This document shows positions 1-9,012 of a DNA stretch of 64,000 nt, piece after piece; the first letter of the stretch is position 1, and the number at the start of each line of letters is the position of its first letter. The position numbers and the translations under genes were made by a program. The notes beneath the pieces were generated by a model. That model was given only the letters and a program-made list of their open reading frames with translations. It was not told the origin of the DNA and did no database searches. The stretch is from JAYEIA01 sp964472505 (GTDB lineage Bacteria; Bacteroidota; Bacteroidia; Bacteroidales; JAADGE01), in assembly GCA_964472505.1 (NCBI GenBank), contig CAYYQW010000009.1, positions 1-64,000 of the forward strand. The letters run 5' to 3'.

Positions 1-230
1 CTCTCAATGTCTTTGTCTTTAAGGTATTGTAAAAGTCTTCTTCTTTTACTTACCAGTTTTAGCAGGGCTCTGCGCGTACCGTGGTCATTTTTGTATTGTT
101 TCAGATGACCCGTAAGATGTGTAATACGGTATGAAAACAATGCAATTTGGCTTTCGGTGCGTCCGGTATCATCTGCACTTTTTCCATGCTCGTTGAAAAT
201 TTCTCTTTTCTTTTCTGCAGTCAAATACAT
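1..230 (-). CDS. rpsO: 30S ribosomal protein S15, 3' end cut by window edge
   Basis: The minus strand from an ATG at 228-230 translates as MYLTAEKKREIF, then NEHGKSADDTGRTESQIALF, then a stretch rich in SYRITHLTGHLKQ and HGTRRALLKLVSKRRRLLQYL. This is the classic S15 fold, including the DTG and HG...RRxLLxLVxxRRxLLxYL motifs. S15 binds 16S rRNA (the h20-h22 junction) early in small-subunit assembly. About 76 of the usual 89 residues are inside the window and the C-terminal dozen lie before base 1. It reads in the same direction as yebC, with about 230 bases between them. Confidence 0.95.
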   Translation of the reverse strand, partial: MYLTAEKKREIFNEHGKSADDTGRTESQIALFSYRITHLTGHLKQYKNDHGTRRALLKLVSKRRRLLQYLKDKDIE

Positions 231-329
231 TTGCTGTTATTGTTTTGTTTGTAAATTTTTCAGGCTGCAAATATAAAGGATATTTTTAAATTACAAAAAA
301 CTTTTGTGAATTTAGTTTGCTTGTTTTTC

Positions 330-387
330 ATTGTCCAAATCGAAAGCTTCGTTTTAAGCGAAGCCTTTGGTCATAAAGTCGGACAAT
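330..387 (-). terminator. Nested hairpin downstream of yebC
   Basis: An outer inverted repeat, ATTGTCC (330-336) with GGACAAT (381-387), encloses an inner one, GCTTCG (346-351) with CGAAGC (359-364). It lies between the yebC stop and rpsO, so termination of yebC transcripts is plausible, but the T-run after the stem on the minus strand is weak. It could instead be an intergenic palindromic repeat. Confidence 0.4.
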
Positions 388-463
388 CTTACTGTAAATA
401 TCGTCTGATATCTGACTTTTAACAAGCGCTTCAGGGTTTTTAAGACCAAATTTTAACAATTGT

Positions 464-1222
464 TTAATTTCCCTCATTTTCAAGTGCCTGCATAATTTCT
501 TCGGTCATTTTTATGTCGTGAAAAACATTTTGGACGTCTTCGTTTTCTTCCAAAAAATCAATCAATTTGAGGTTGGATATAGCCGTTTCAGGAGAGACTT
601 CGCGTTCTGTTTTTGGGATTCTCCTGAGTTCGGCATTTTCGGCCTCAATTTTTAGTTCTTCCAATTTAGACTGCATATTTCCAAAATCTGTCATTTCAAC
701 CGAAAGGTAATATTTTTTGTCTTCTTCTTCAATCTCTTCTAAACCGGCGTCAATAAGCTCCAGTTCAAGTTCCTCAATATCTTTTTCTTCGGGCAATGTA
801 ATTGTGAATACGCCTTTTCGGTCGAAAAGATAGCTTAGGGATCCGTTTTTTCCGAGATTTCCGTTGAACTTGCTAAATGCATGCCTTACTGCGGATACCG
901 TTCGTTGTTGATTATCGCTGAGGCATTCTACATAAATGGCAATGCCTTCGGGTCCGGTGCCTTCATAGGTGAGTGATTCAAGTTTTTCATCGGAAGTTTC
1001 GGCTTTTTTAACGGCGCGCTCTATATTATCTTTGGGCATGTTGGCGCCTTTGGCATTAGCCAGAGCCAAACGAAGAGCGGGATTAAAGTCGGGGTCGCTG
1101 TTTCCGCCTTCTTTAACGGCTATGGTAATTTCTTTAACGATGCGGCCGAAAATTTTTGCTTTTTGCGCATCTACCCTGCTTTTTCTGTGTTTTATGTTTG
1201 CCCACTTACTGTGTCCTGCCAT
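464..1222 (-). CDS. yebC: YebC/PmpR family protein (TACO1-like)
   Basis: A 252-aa protein beginning MAGHSKWANIKHRK, the invariant YebC N-terminus, which fixes the start at 1220-1222. The frame stays open 50 codons further upstream, but that part overlaps dgkA and has no family similarity. Other family signatures are the GRIVKEI helix, NPALRLALANAKGANMPKDN and the acidic C-terminal domain. Members act as DNA-binding regulators in some bacteria and as translation factors that relieve stalling at proline runs in others; the sequence does not decide which applies here. It lies on the same strand as dgkA and rpsO. Confidence 0.95.
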   Translation of the reverse strand: MAGHSKWANIKHRKSRVDAQKAKIFGRIVKEITIAVKEGGNSDPDFNPALRLALANAKGANMPKDNIERAVKKAETSDEKLESLTYEGTGPEGIAIYVECLSDNQQRTVSAVRHAFSKFNGNLGKNGSLSYLFDRKGVFTITLPEEKDIEELELELIDAGLEEIEEEDKKYYLSVEMTDFGNMQSKLEELKIEAENAELRRIPKTEREVSPETAISNLKLIDFLEENEDVQNVFHDIKMTEEIMQALENEGN

Positions 1223-1305
1223 AATTGAAATGTCTTGTTTGTGAAATTTTGCAGTGCAAATATATAAAAAAACTGCATTAAGGTAAAAAAAGCCTGCCGC
1301 CTTAG

Positions 1306-1686
1306 TTAAAAATCCGGCCAAATGCCTTTGAAGTAAGGAAAGAAAATAATACATCCGGCAGCCAAGGCACATATTGCACTAATCAGAACAGCTGCTGCTG
1401 CTGAGTCTTTTGCCTTTTTTATCAGAGCCTTTTTTTCGGCAGTTACAAAATCAGCGAGGTACTCTAATGCCGAATTGAACAATTCCGATATCAGGACTAA
1501 GGAAATCAGGAGTATCAGAATCAGGAGATCCGGTTTGCTTATTTTTAGTATTAGCGCCAAGCTCAGAACCATAACGGTTGCAAAAACATGTATTTTAAAA
1601 TTGGCTTGTTCCGTAAATACGGTTTTAAGACCTTGAAATGCAGGAATAAAACTTTTTATGCGTTCTTTTATGAATTTTTTTTTCAT
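1306..1686 (-). CDS. dgkA: Diacylglycerol/undecaprenol kinase family membrane protein
   Basis: A 126-aa integral membrane protein with three hydrophobic segments (about residues 35-50, 55-75 and 98-118). It carries the kinase signature around ELFNSALEYLADFV, where the E and N of the ExxNxAxE motif are both present. DgkA-family enzymes phosphorylate a lipid alcohol: diacylglycerol in Gram-negatives, undecaprenol in Gram-positives and possibly here. Length is normal for the family. It ends 83 bases before the yebC start on the same strand, so co-transcription is possible. Substrate cannot be assigned from sequence. Confidence 0.9.
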   Translation of the reverse strand: MKKKFIKERIKSFIPAFQGLKTVFTEQANFKIHVFATVMVLSLALILKISKPDLLILILLISLVLISELFNSALEYLADFVTAEKKALIKKAKDSAAAAVLISAICALAAGCIIFFPYFKGIWPDF

Positions 1687-1793
1687 TTTTTGTATATTGA
1701 TGGAACTATATTAATAAAGAAGTTTATAAGATTTTACTTTATTTAATTTTTTGATTTCTGTACGAAATAATAAGAATTTTTATAAAATTATCG

Positions 1794-1801
1794 TAATTTT
1801 G
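1794..1801 (+). promoter_or_regulatory. Bacteroidota -7 box (TAATTTTG)
   Basis: TAATTTTG matches the Bacteroidota consensus TAnnTTTG and lies 28 bases before the ATG of the downstream beta-barrel gene. No TTG sits at the ideal -33 distance, so this is a candidate only. Confidence 0.5.
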
Positions 1802-1829
1802 TAATTAAATCAATATAAACCATAGCGCA

Positions 1830-2495
1830 ATGAAAAAATTACTATTATCCCTTTTAGCCTTAGTTTTTGTATCAGGATTGTCTGCTCAGACTTTCTCATT
1901 TGGTGCACGTACCACACCCATGATTTCATGGAGTAAAGTGGAGAGTACCGATGATTTTGATTTTACAAATAACGGAGCCAAACTTGGTTTTTCCATAGGC
2001 CCTTCGTTAAAGACAAATCTCAGTGATAATTTTAATATTGAAGTAGGACTGCTGTTTTCGTGGCAAGGTAATAAATTCAATCAGTTTAGGGCGGATTCCA
2101 TTGATTATAATTATGACATCAGACGCCAATACTTGCATATTCCCGTGACGGCAAACGGAAATATTCCTTTACACAGGTATTTTGATGCTGTAATGACTTT
2201 TGGTGTAATGCCCTCGATTCAATTGTCTTCTATTGCAGATATTACTGATAATGTGACCGGAGAAGTCGTAAAGCCGAATTATGATATACCCGGTTCTTAC
2301 GGTAATTTTTACCTGATAGCCGGTGCCGGCGGAGTAATTCATTTAACCAGAGAAGTTGATTTTGCCATAGGTGCAAAGTATAATCACGGAACCATTGATG
2401 CTTGGTTCGACAGAGAAAGAAATACCTACATTAAAGAGTTAACTGAGAAACATCATTTTGTTTCGGTTGATTTGGGTTTGTATATCAAATTTTAA
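1830..2495 (+). CDS. PorT-like outer-membrane beta-barrel protein
   Basis: A 221-aa protein with a clean signal peptide (MKKLLLSLLALVFVSGLSAQ, cut after the SAQ). The mature part alternates polar and aromatic residues in short strands (FSFGARTTPMISW, NIEVGLLFSWQGNKF, FAIGAKYNHG) and ends in VSVDLGLYIKF, a C-terminal aromatic typical of outer-membrane barrels. It fits the PorT-like / OMP_b-brl class common in Bacteroidota; no specific function can be given. It is monocistronic, with a candidate -7 box upstream and a strong terminator directly after it. Confidence 0.85.
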   Translation: MKKLLLSLLALVFVSGLSAQTFSFGARTTPMISWSKVESTDDFDFTNNGAKLGFSIGPSLKTNLSDNFNIEVGLLFSWQGNKFNQFRADSIDYNYDIRRQYLHIPVTANGNIPLHRYFDAVMTFGVMPSIQLSSIADITDNVTGEVVKPNYDIPGSYGNFYLIAGAGGVIHLTREVDFAIGAKYNHGTIDAWFDRERNTYIKELTEKHHFVSVDLGLYIKF

Positions 2496-2519
2496 GCAAA
2501 GCAGTACAGAAAATTATTT

Positions 2520-2552
2520 GCGGCAACTTTATTTGAGTTGCCGCTTTTTTTT
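2520..2552. terminator. Strong Rho-independent terminator
   Basis: The perfect 9-bp stem GCGGCAACT (2520-2528) / AGTTGCCGC (2536-2544) is followed by an 8-T run. It separates the convergent beta-barrel gene (+) and aspartase gene (-), and its T-run reaches into the aspartase stop codon. Confidence 0.95.
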
Positions 2553-3987
2553 ATAAATCTTTTACCGAAAATCCGGCTTTAAGTATGGCATCCGGTGAAA
2601 GAATTTGGTTTAATTTTTCCTCGGAAATAATACCAACTTGTTTAGATGCCGTAAAAACATCACAATTTTCTTTTTTCATTTTTTCGGCTATACGACTTGC
2701 ATTGGCGTAACCAATGTAGGGATTAAGTGCCGTGCATACCGACGGGTTTCGATATAAGTTCTCAAAAGCTGCTTCTGACTTTATCGTTAGGCCTTGAACT
2801 AAATTCTCATTAAAACTGTTATTGGCCGAAATAAGCAATTTGATGCTTTCTAAAAGCGCATGGCCGATTATCGGCAGATAAGGATTAAGGTCTAAGCTGC
2901 CTTTGGCCGATAATGAGCTGATTAGCATATCGTTGCTTTGTACTTTTTGGGCGCAGCCAATAACAAACTCCGGAATTACCGGATTTACTTTACCCGGCAT
3001 AACGGAGCTTCCCGTTTGCTTGTCGGGTATTTGTATTTCCCGGTTGCCAATGATTCCTGATGATAGTAAGCGCAGATCTCCGGCCATTTTTTCTAAATTT
3101 ACCGCATGGGCTTTGAGTATGGCATGTACCTCAACGAATGAATCAAGATTAGCGGTAGCATCTTGCAGGTTTTCTGAGCTGTGCAAGGGTAGTTTTGTGA
3201 TTTCCTGAAGCTTGCGCGGAAGCTGCATAACAAAAAAGGTAGGCGTGCCCAAAGAGCTGCCTGCCGCACCGCCGCCAATATTTACGGTTTTTATGCGCTC
3301 TGAGCATTTGGAAATTCGCCACCAATCGCGCGAAAGCATTTCGTTGTAACCGCCCCAAAGCATCCCGTAGGACGAGGGCACGGCCGCTTGCATTTGCGTG
3401 TATGCAATGCGCAGAACATTGCGGTATTTTTTTTCAATTTTTTCTGTTTCGCTTCTCAGTTTATTTACGGATTCCTCCAAATCATTAAGTAAGAACATGG
3501 CGGCTGTTTTTAAAGCAGTCGGCATAACATCGTTGGTTGATTGATACAGGTTGGCCGTCTCAAAAGGGTCAATCAGCTCGTATTGGCCGCAACTTTTCCC
3601 CATGCGCAAAAGCGCCGAATTGCTGATAATTTCATTAATGTTCATATTGGCCGCCGTGCCCGCGCCGCCTTGCACGGCCGGCACTATAAAATGCTCAAAA
3701 TACTTACCTTCAGAAACTTCTTTGGCGCTGATTATGAGTTCTTTTACTATTTCATCGGAAGGCAGTTTGAGTTGCTTCAATTTGTCGGGAAAATTTGCTT
3801 TTACGGCTTTTTTAAAATCTTTTACTGTCATATAACAAGCCAGTTTAACCAAGCCGGTGGCTTTGTACCAATCAATATCAAAACTTGTATCATTGGGGAA
3901 ATTTTCTCGCGCTCTTAAAGCATTTATGCCGTACAAAGCGTTTTGTTTAATATCTTTGGAGCCTAAAAAATCAGTTTCTGTTCTCAT
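2551..3987 (-). CDS. aspA: Aspartate ammonia-lyase (fumarase/aspartase superfamily)
   Basis: A 478-aa protein of the class II fumarase/aspartase superfamily. The superfamily signature loop GSSVMPGKVNPVIPE is intact, including the catalytic serine. The upstream motifs QSTNDVMPTALK and GGAGTAANMNINE are closer to aspartase (QSTND) than to fumarase (SSNDT). The expected reaction is reversible deamination of L-aspartate to fumarate and ammonia in the cytosol. The length is usual for the family. It is transcribed divergently from the M1 aminopeptidase gene across 68 bases, so the two may share a control region. A related lyase specificity cannot be ruled out. Confidence 0.85.
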   Translation of the reverse strand: MRTETDFLGSKDIKQNALYGINALRARENFPNDTSFDIDWYKATGLVKLACYMTVKDFKKAVKANFPDKLKQLKLPSDEIVKELIISAKEVSEGKYFEHFIVPAVQGGAGTAANMNINEIISNSALLRMGKSCGQYELIDPFETANLYQSTNDVMPTALKTAAMFLLNDLEESVNKLRSETEKIEKKYRNVLRIAYTQMQAAVPSSYGMLWGGYNEMLSRDWWRISKCSERIKTVNIGGGAAGSSLGTPTFFVMQLPRKLQEITKLPLHSSENLQDATANLDSFVEVHAILKAHAVNLEKMAGDLRLLSSGIIGNREIQIPDKQTGSSVMPGKVNPVIPEFVIGCAQKVQSNDMLISSLSAKGSLDLNPYLPIIGHALLESIKLLISANNSFNENLVQGLTIKSEAAFENLYRNPSVCTALNPYIGYANASRIAEKMKKENCDVFTASKQVGIISEEKLNQILSPDAILKAGFSVKDL

Positions 3988-4055
3988 AAAAGCTAAAAAT
4001 TACCGTAAATTTATAAATTTGCTGATACTTTTTTCTGTAATAAAACATTTTCAAT

Positions 4056-6128
4056 ATGCACAAAATTGCAATAAATTTTCTGATTCTTTTGATATTTTTC
4101 TCGGCTTGTTCTGTTTTTAGGCCGGCAAATTCTGTTTCGGAAGCTGAGGTTCATGAAATTACATTGGATACCGTTACGGTTCAGGGCCGGAAAAATCAGA
4201 AAGCCGAGATGCGTGAAAATCCTTACACAAATTATCAGGCAACGGCTCAAAAAGTACATGAATTGCTTCATACCAAGCTGGATTTAAGTTTTGATATTCC
4301 CAATGAATGGGTTTTCGGGAAAGCCGAGATTACCTTAAAACCGCATTTCTATTCCGTGGATTCCGTAGTTTTGGATGCTCGGGGTTTTGATATTCATAAA
4401 ACAGCCCTTATGGAGCAAGGCGGAAAGATTTCTGACTTAAAACACAATTACGACGGGAAAAAGCTCATTATTTATAATCGTGAATTACGAACACGTAACG
4501 ATACATTTACATTATTTATAGATTATACGGCCAAGCCTTCTTTGCTTTCCGGCGGCGGATCATGGGCCATACGTGAAAATCGGGGCATGTATTTTCAGGA
4601 TTCACAAAGTGATAATCCGCAGATTTGGACACAAGGTGAGCCGGAAGCCAACTCAGGCTGGTTTCCCACCATTGATAAACCCAATCAGCACATGACCCAA
4701 GAAATTTTTCTGACTGTTGACCGTGATTTTGAAACTTTGTCTAACGGAGCCAAAGTTAATGTATTGCTCAATGACGACGGTACCAAAACCGTACACTGGA
4801 AACAGGAAAAACCACACACTCCTTATTTGGCAGCCGTAATTGTAGGGCGTTTCGATATTATAAAGTATCATTGGCGGGATAAGCCCGTTTATGTTTACAT
4901 TGAAGCCGGTGATGCCGAAAAAGCAAAGCCTACTTTCCGGAAGTCGGCGGATATGATGACGTTTTTTTCACACAAATTCCAATACGATTATCCTTGGGAA
5001 AAATATTCGCAGGTGGTGGTTCGGAATTTTATCAGCGGCGCAATGGAAAATACCGGAGCCACTGTATATTCCGATTATTTTTTGTCTGATCTCAACAAGG
5101 AAATATACCGACCCGGCCGAGAAATAACGGTAGCGCATGAGCTTTCGCATCATTGGTTTGGAAACTTGGTAACTTGCGAGTCTTGGGCTAATTTACCTTT
5201 GAATGAAGCATTTGCATCCTATGCCGAATATCTGTGGTTAGAGCATGAATACGGTCGGTTTACAGCCGATCGGCATTTGATTAATGCCGTAAATTCTTAT
5301 TATTTCGAGGCTTCGTATAAAAATAAGGATTTAATTCGCTACTATCACAAATCACCCGGCAGCATGTTCGATATGCATTCTTATAATAAAGGTGCAGCCA
5401 TATTGCACATGTTACGCTATGAAGTGGGCGATGAGGCATTCTTTGAATCTTTGGCGCATTACCTTAAGAAGCATGAATACCAAAGCACCGAAATACACGA
5501 TTTGCGCTTGGCTTTTGAGGAAATTACAGGCAGAGATTTGAATTATTTTTTTGATGCTTGGTTTTTGAATAAGGGCTATTTAGAACTTGATATAGAATAC
5601 CGTACAAGCGACAGTTTAAATTGGGAAATACATGTTGAACAAAAGCAAAAAGAAAACAGAGCACCGCTATACAAACATAAAGTGCCCGCGGATATTTATT
5701 TTAATGATACCATAATTCGTAAAGAACTTTGGCTCGATAAGCAGACTCAGGTGTTTGATTTATCTTTTCCGCGAAAAGCAAAGTTTGTAAAATTTGATGC
5801 AGAAAACAGCCTCTTGTGCAAAAAAACGGAAAACCGATCGAAAGAAGACTACCTTTTTATTTTGCAAAATGTAGCTAATTATAAAGATCAGAATGAAGCC
5901 ATACTGTATTTGGAGAAATCGCTTAATAAAAAATCCCTTATTCCGGCCTATATGAGCTTACTGGAGAGTCCGTATTATTACTTCCGAAACTTAGCTTTAA
6001 AAATAATTCCGCTTAAAAAAAATGCTGCTTATTATCCCGCTTACGTAAAAAAAGTCAGAGAAATGGCTGATAAAGATTCGGATCCCTTGGTAAGAAAAAC
6101 AGCCAAAGCGCTTTTAGAGAAAGAATAA
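4056..6128 (+). CDS. M1 family zinc aminopeptidase, lipoprotein
   Basis: A 690-aa protein with a lipoprotein signal peptide (lipobox FFSAC near residue 18), so it is probably anchored in an envelope membrane. The gluzincin site is complete: HELSHHWFGN with H361 and H365, and the third zinc ligand E384 in NEAFASY. The substrate-binding GAMEN motif is also present. An N-terminal beta-sandwich (about 60-260) precedes the catalytic domain (about 265-520), and the C-terminal part looks like a helical repeat. M1 enzymes remove N-terminal residues from peptides; here peptide use in the envelope or periplasm is likely. Divergent from aspartase. Confidence 0.92.
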   Translation: MHKIAINFLILLIFFSACSVFRPANSVSEAEVHEITLDTVTVQGRKNQKAEMRENPYTNYQATAQKVHELLHTKLDLSFDIPNEWVFGKAEITLKPHFYSVDSVVLDARGFDIHKTALMEQGGKISDLKHNYDGKKLIIYNRELRTRNDTFTLFIDYTAKPSLLSGGGSWAIRENRGMYFQDSQSDNPQIWTQGEPEANSGWFPTIDKPNQHMTQEIFLTVDRDFETLSNGAKVNVLLNDDGTKTVHWKQEKPHTPYLAAVIVGRFDIIKYHWRDKPVYVYIEAGDAEKAKPTFRKSADMMTFFSHKFQYDYPWEKYSQVVVRNFISGAMENTGATVYSDYFLSDLNKEIYRPGREITVAHELSHHWFGNLVTCESWANLPLNEAFASYAEYLWLEHEYGRFTADRHLINAVNSYYFEASYKNKDLIRYYHKSPGSMFDMHSYNKGAAILHMLRYEVGDEAFFESLAHYLKKHEYQSTEIHDLRLAFEEITGRDLNYFFDAWFLNKGYLELDIEYRTSDSLNWEIHVEQKQKENRAPLYKHKVPADIYFNDTIIRKELWLDKQTQVFDLSFPRKAKFVKFDAENSLLCKKTENRSKEDYLFILQNVANYKDQNEAILYLEKSLNKKSLIPAYMSLLESPYYYFRNLALKIIPLKKNAAYYPAYVKKVREMADKDSDPLVRKTAKALLEKE

Positions 6129-6140
6129 AGAAGGTTTCAA

Positions 6141-6421
6141 ATTCAGAACTCCTAACTTTACATAAAACAGATTGTTGTTTTTTTTTAGTGATATTTGAAT
6201 TAGCTTAATAAGGTTTTTGAACATTTTCTTATTTTTTCTGCTGAGGCTAAGGTGTTTAAAATAAGGCTTTTAAAAGACCTTATTTTATTGGTTGCAACCT
6301 TAGTACAAAGGCTGTACAAATACAAAAAAAACTTATTACATTATTATACGACAACATAAGTTTACGAACAACATCACATAACAACCTGATAATCTGTTCA
6401 GGGGTCAGGAGTTCTGGAATT
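6141..6421. repeat. 281-bp intergenic element with long imperfect inverted ends
   Basis: The left end AATTCAGAACTCCTAAC (6141-6157) matches the reverse complement of the right end GTCAGGAGTTCTGGAATT (6404-6421) with one indel and one mismatch. Further in, ACAGATT and GTTGTT on the left face AATCTGT and AACAACC on the right. The element occupies most of the gap between the aminopeptidase and pgi, encodes nothing, and contains a smaller hairpin. This is the shape of a MITE-like or palindromic intergenic element. No convincing target duplication was seen. Confidence 0.55.
6258..6286 (+). terminator. Hairpin AAAATAAGG/CCTTATTTT
   Basis: A perfect 9-bp stem (6258-6266 with 6278-6286) about 130 bases after the aminopeptidase stop. 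Its 3' arm ends in TTTT. It may terminate that transcript, though it is AT-rich and lies inside the larger inverted element. Confidence 0.45.
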
Positions 6422-6451
6422 GGGAAAATTTTAGAAAAGGGTATTGAAAAC

Positions 6452-6486
6452 AAAAAGCGCGGCTGAAACCACGCTTTTTGTTTTTT
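6452..6486. terminator. Rho-independent terminator between aminopeptidase and pgi
   Basis: The stem AAAAAGCGCGG (6452-6462) / CCACGCTTTTT (6469-6479) has one mismatch and a six-base loop, and is flanked by T-rich sequence. It sits 33 bases past the pgi stop and can serve transcripts from both sides. Confidence 0.85.
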
Positions 6487-6518
6487 CATTGGATTCAGAA
6501 AACTTTGGTTAATCGGAT

Positions 6519-7844
6519 TTATCCCAAAAGTTTTTCTCGCTCGCCTTCAAAACCGGGTTTCTCCAGCAAGGCAAACATATTTCGTTTATAAGCTTCCACA
6601 CCGGGTTGGTCAAAAGGATTCACACCGAGTATGTATCCGCTTATTCCGCAAGCTTTTTCAAAGAAGAAAATCAATTCACCCAAATAGTATTCATTCAGTT
6701 CGGGAATTTCTATGCGGATGTTCGGTACTCCTCCGTCCACATGGGCAAGCACGGTTCCCAGTTCGGCGTTTTTGTTAATTTCATCCACGCGTTTTCCGCT
6801 CAGGTAGTTTAAGTTGTCCAAATTGGCCTTATCTTCCGGCAGTCTTAATTCGTTTTGTGGTTTTTGGACGGATATCAGTGTTTCAAAAAGCATTCGTCGG
6901 CCGTCTTGTATGTATTGCCCGAGAGAATGCAGGTCGGTGGTAAAGTTTACCGAAGCCGGAAAGATTCCTTTACCGTCTTTTCCTTCGCTTTCGCCGTAAA
7001 GTTGTTTCCACCATTCGGCAAAGTAGGCCAAACGCGGTTCATAATTTACCAGTATTTCGGTAGTAAAACCCTGTTGGTACAGGTTATTACGCAAAGCAGC
7101 ATATTGAGCGGCCATATTAGAGTCAAATTCTGTTTTTTCGGCTGTTTGCAGCATCATGTTTTTAGCACCTTCCAATAATTTGCGAATGTTGAAGCCGGCT
7201 ATTGCGATGGGCCATAGTCCAACCGGAGTAAGTACCGAAAAACGGCCGCCTACATCGTCGGGGATTATGTATGTTTTGTAGCCCTCTTCATCGGCCAATG
7301 TTTTTAGCGCACCTTTTTCTTTATCGGTAATTGCCGTAATGCGCCGGGCAGCTTCTTCTTTTCCGTATTTACTTTCCAAATCATTTTTTAAAAACCGGAA
7401 AGCAACAGCGGGTTCGGTGGTTGTGCCGGATTTTGAAATTATCGTTAAGGCATAATCGTGTTTTTGCAATAACTTGCGCAGCTCGTATAAATAATCTTCG
7501 CCAATGTTGTGGCCGGCGAACAATATTGTGGGATATTCTCGCTCTTTATCAAAAGCAGAAAAGTTTGTCGATAAAGCTTCAATAATCGCTTTAGCTCCGA
7601 GGTACGAGCCCCCGATTCCGATAACCACCATCATCTCGATTTTATCTTTCAGCGCTTTGGCGCGTTTTTCAATGTCCTCAATTAGGGCAAAATCAGCTTC
7701 GGGCAGGTCGAGCCAGCCCAAAAATTCATTTCCCGCACCGGTTTTTTCGTGCAGGCTTTGGTTGTTTTGTATGGCTTGAGACTGCAGTTTGCTTTCAATA
7801 CTCTTGTTGATAAAAGGTACTGTATTTTCTTTGGATAATTTCAT
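6519..7844 (-). CDS. pgi: Glucose-6-phosphate isomerase
   Basis: A 441-aa protein of the short bacterial form of phosphoglucose isomerase, which interconverts glucose-6-phosphate and fructose-6-phosphate in glycolysis and gluconeogenesis. Sugar-phosphate (SIS) motifs are clear: GIGGSYLGAKA, SKSGTTTEPA and NFTTDLHSLGQYIQDGRR. The C-terminal family signature is NPFDQPGVEAYKRNMF. The start at 7842-7844 gives MKLSKENT, and no better start lies downstream. Monocistronic, with a terminator just after the stop. Confidence 0.96.
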   Translation of the reverse strand: MKLSKENTVPFINKSIESKLQSQAIQNNQSLHEKTGAGNEFLGWLDLPEADFALIEDIEKRAKALKDKIEMMVVIGIGGSYLGAKAIIEALSTNFSAFDKEREYPTILFAGHNIGEDYLYELRKLLQKHDYALTIISKSGTTTEPAVAFRFLKNDLESKYGKEEAARRITAITDKEKGALKTLADEEGYKTYIIPDDVGGRFSVLTPVGLWPIAIAGFNIRKLLEGAKNMMLQTAEKTEFDSNMAAQYAALRNNLYQQGFTTEILVNYEPRLAYFAEWWKQLYGESEGKDGKGIFPASVNFTTDLHSLGQYIQDGRRMLFETLISVQKPQNELRLPEDKANLDNLNYLSGKRVDEINKNAELGTVLAHVDGGVPNIRIEIPELNEYYLGELIFFFEKACGISGYILGVNPFDQPGVEAYKRNMFALLEKPGFEGEREKLLG

Positions 7845-8065
7845 GGTATTAAGGTATTTATGTAAAAATATATAAATGAAATTTTAGTGCAAATGTAATT
7901 ATGGTTTCAATCCGGCTTGCAAATTACGAAAAAAAATTGATAGAAATTCAAATAAAATTCATTCGTAAATGAAAACAGTCAATTCATAAAATATTATTCA
8001 GTGAATTTGTAAAAACAAGGAAAACTGATTACTTTTCACAAAAAATTAACCGGGTCAAGGGGGAT

Positions 8066-8920
8066 ATGAAGCAATTAAAAATAACAAAGCAGGTTACTAA
8101 CAGAGAGTCAGTCTCATTGGATAAATATTTGCAGGAAATCAGCAAATACGATCTTATTTCACCTAAACGGGAAACCGAATTGGCCGAGAAAATCCGAAAG
8201 GGCGATATGAAAGCTTTGGATGAACTGATTAAAGCAAATTTGAGATTTGTAATTTCAGTAGCCAAACAATATCAAAACCAAGGCTTGAATTTGCCTGACT
8301 TAATAAACGAAGGTAATATCGGATTAATTAAAGCCGCAACCCGTTTTGACGAAACCAAGGGCTTTAAGTTTATATCCTATGCCGTATGGTGGATCCGCCA
8401 ATCAATTCTGCAGTCTCTGGCCGAGTATGCCAGAGTTGTGCGACTGCCTTTAAATAAAATCGGTTCCATTAATAAGGTGAACAGAACTTTTTATGAATTA
8501 TTGCAAAGATACAGTCGCGAGCCCGGTTATGAAGAAATTGCCAAAGAATTAAACATTGCGCCGGAAGATGTTAAGCATGCCATGATGAATTCCGAAAGGC
8601 ATGTATCCATGGACGAGCCTTTGGATGATGATAATAAGCGGAACATGTACCAATTATTGATTAATAAAAACACGCTTTCTCCCGAAAAGAATTTGCTCAA
8701 AGAATCGCTCCTTCAGGAGTTGAAATCGGTTTTGTCCACACTGCCCAAACGGGAATCGGAAATAGTTAAAATGTCTTATGGTATTGACTTGCCTCATCCT
8801 TATACATTAGAAGAAATCGGCCGGCATTTTGAACTTACGCGTGAGCGTGTGAGGCAAATCAAAAGCCGTTCGCTAAAAAAATTAAAAAGCCGAAGCAGCA
8901 CATTACAGAAATATCTGTAA
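8066..8920 (+). CDS. rpoD: Primary sigma factor, Bacteroidota sigma-ABfr type
   Basis: A 284-aa sigma-70 factor that begins MKQLKITKQVTNRES and continues with SLDKYLQEISKYDLISPKRE, the pattern of the short Bacteroidota housekeeping sigma without region 1.1. Region 2 is intact (NLRFVISVAKQYQNQGL, GFKFISYAVWWIRQSILQ). Region 3 and the region 4 helix-turn-helix (TLEEIGRHFELTRERVRQIK) follow. It directs RNA polymerase to TTG/TAnnTTTG promoters, which are common in this window. A 7-bp inverted repeat with a 4-base loop spans the stop codon (8903-8920) but has no T-run. Confidence 0.95.
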   Translation: MKQLKITKQVTNRESVSLDKYLQEISKYDLISPKRETELAEKIRKGDMKALDELIKANLRFVISVAKQYQNQGLNLPDLINEGNIGLIKAATRFDETKGFKFISYAVWWIRQSILQSLAEYARVVRLPLNKIGSINKVNRTFYELLQRYSREPGYEEIAKELNIAPEDVKHAMMNSERHVSMDEPLDDDNKRNMYQLLINKNTLSPEKNLLKESLLQELKSVLSTLPKRESEIVKMSYGIDLPHPYTLEEIGRHFELTRERVRQIKSRSLKKLKSRSSTLQKYL

Positions 8921-9012
8921 AATCAGAATACATAGTAACAAGATTTTTTGTTTATTAATTAGAAAAGTTGTATTTTTATTCAACTTGATTTTTTTAACAT
9001 AATATAAAAGAT

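Noticed and set aside
1223..1372. Upstream extension of YebC by 50 residues
   Set aside because: The extension overlaps dgkA, while MAGHSKWANIKHRK is the conserved family start.
8057..8063. Shine-Dalgarno-like AAGGGGG before rpoD
   Set aside because: It is only two bases from the ATG, too close for use, and Bacteroidota rarely depend on such sites.
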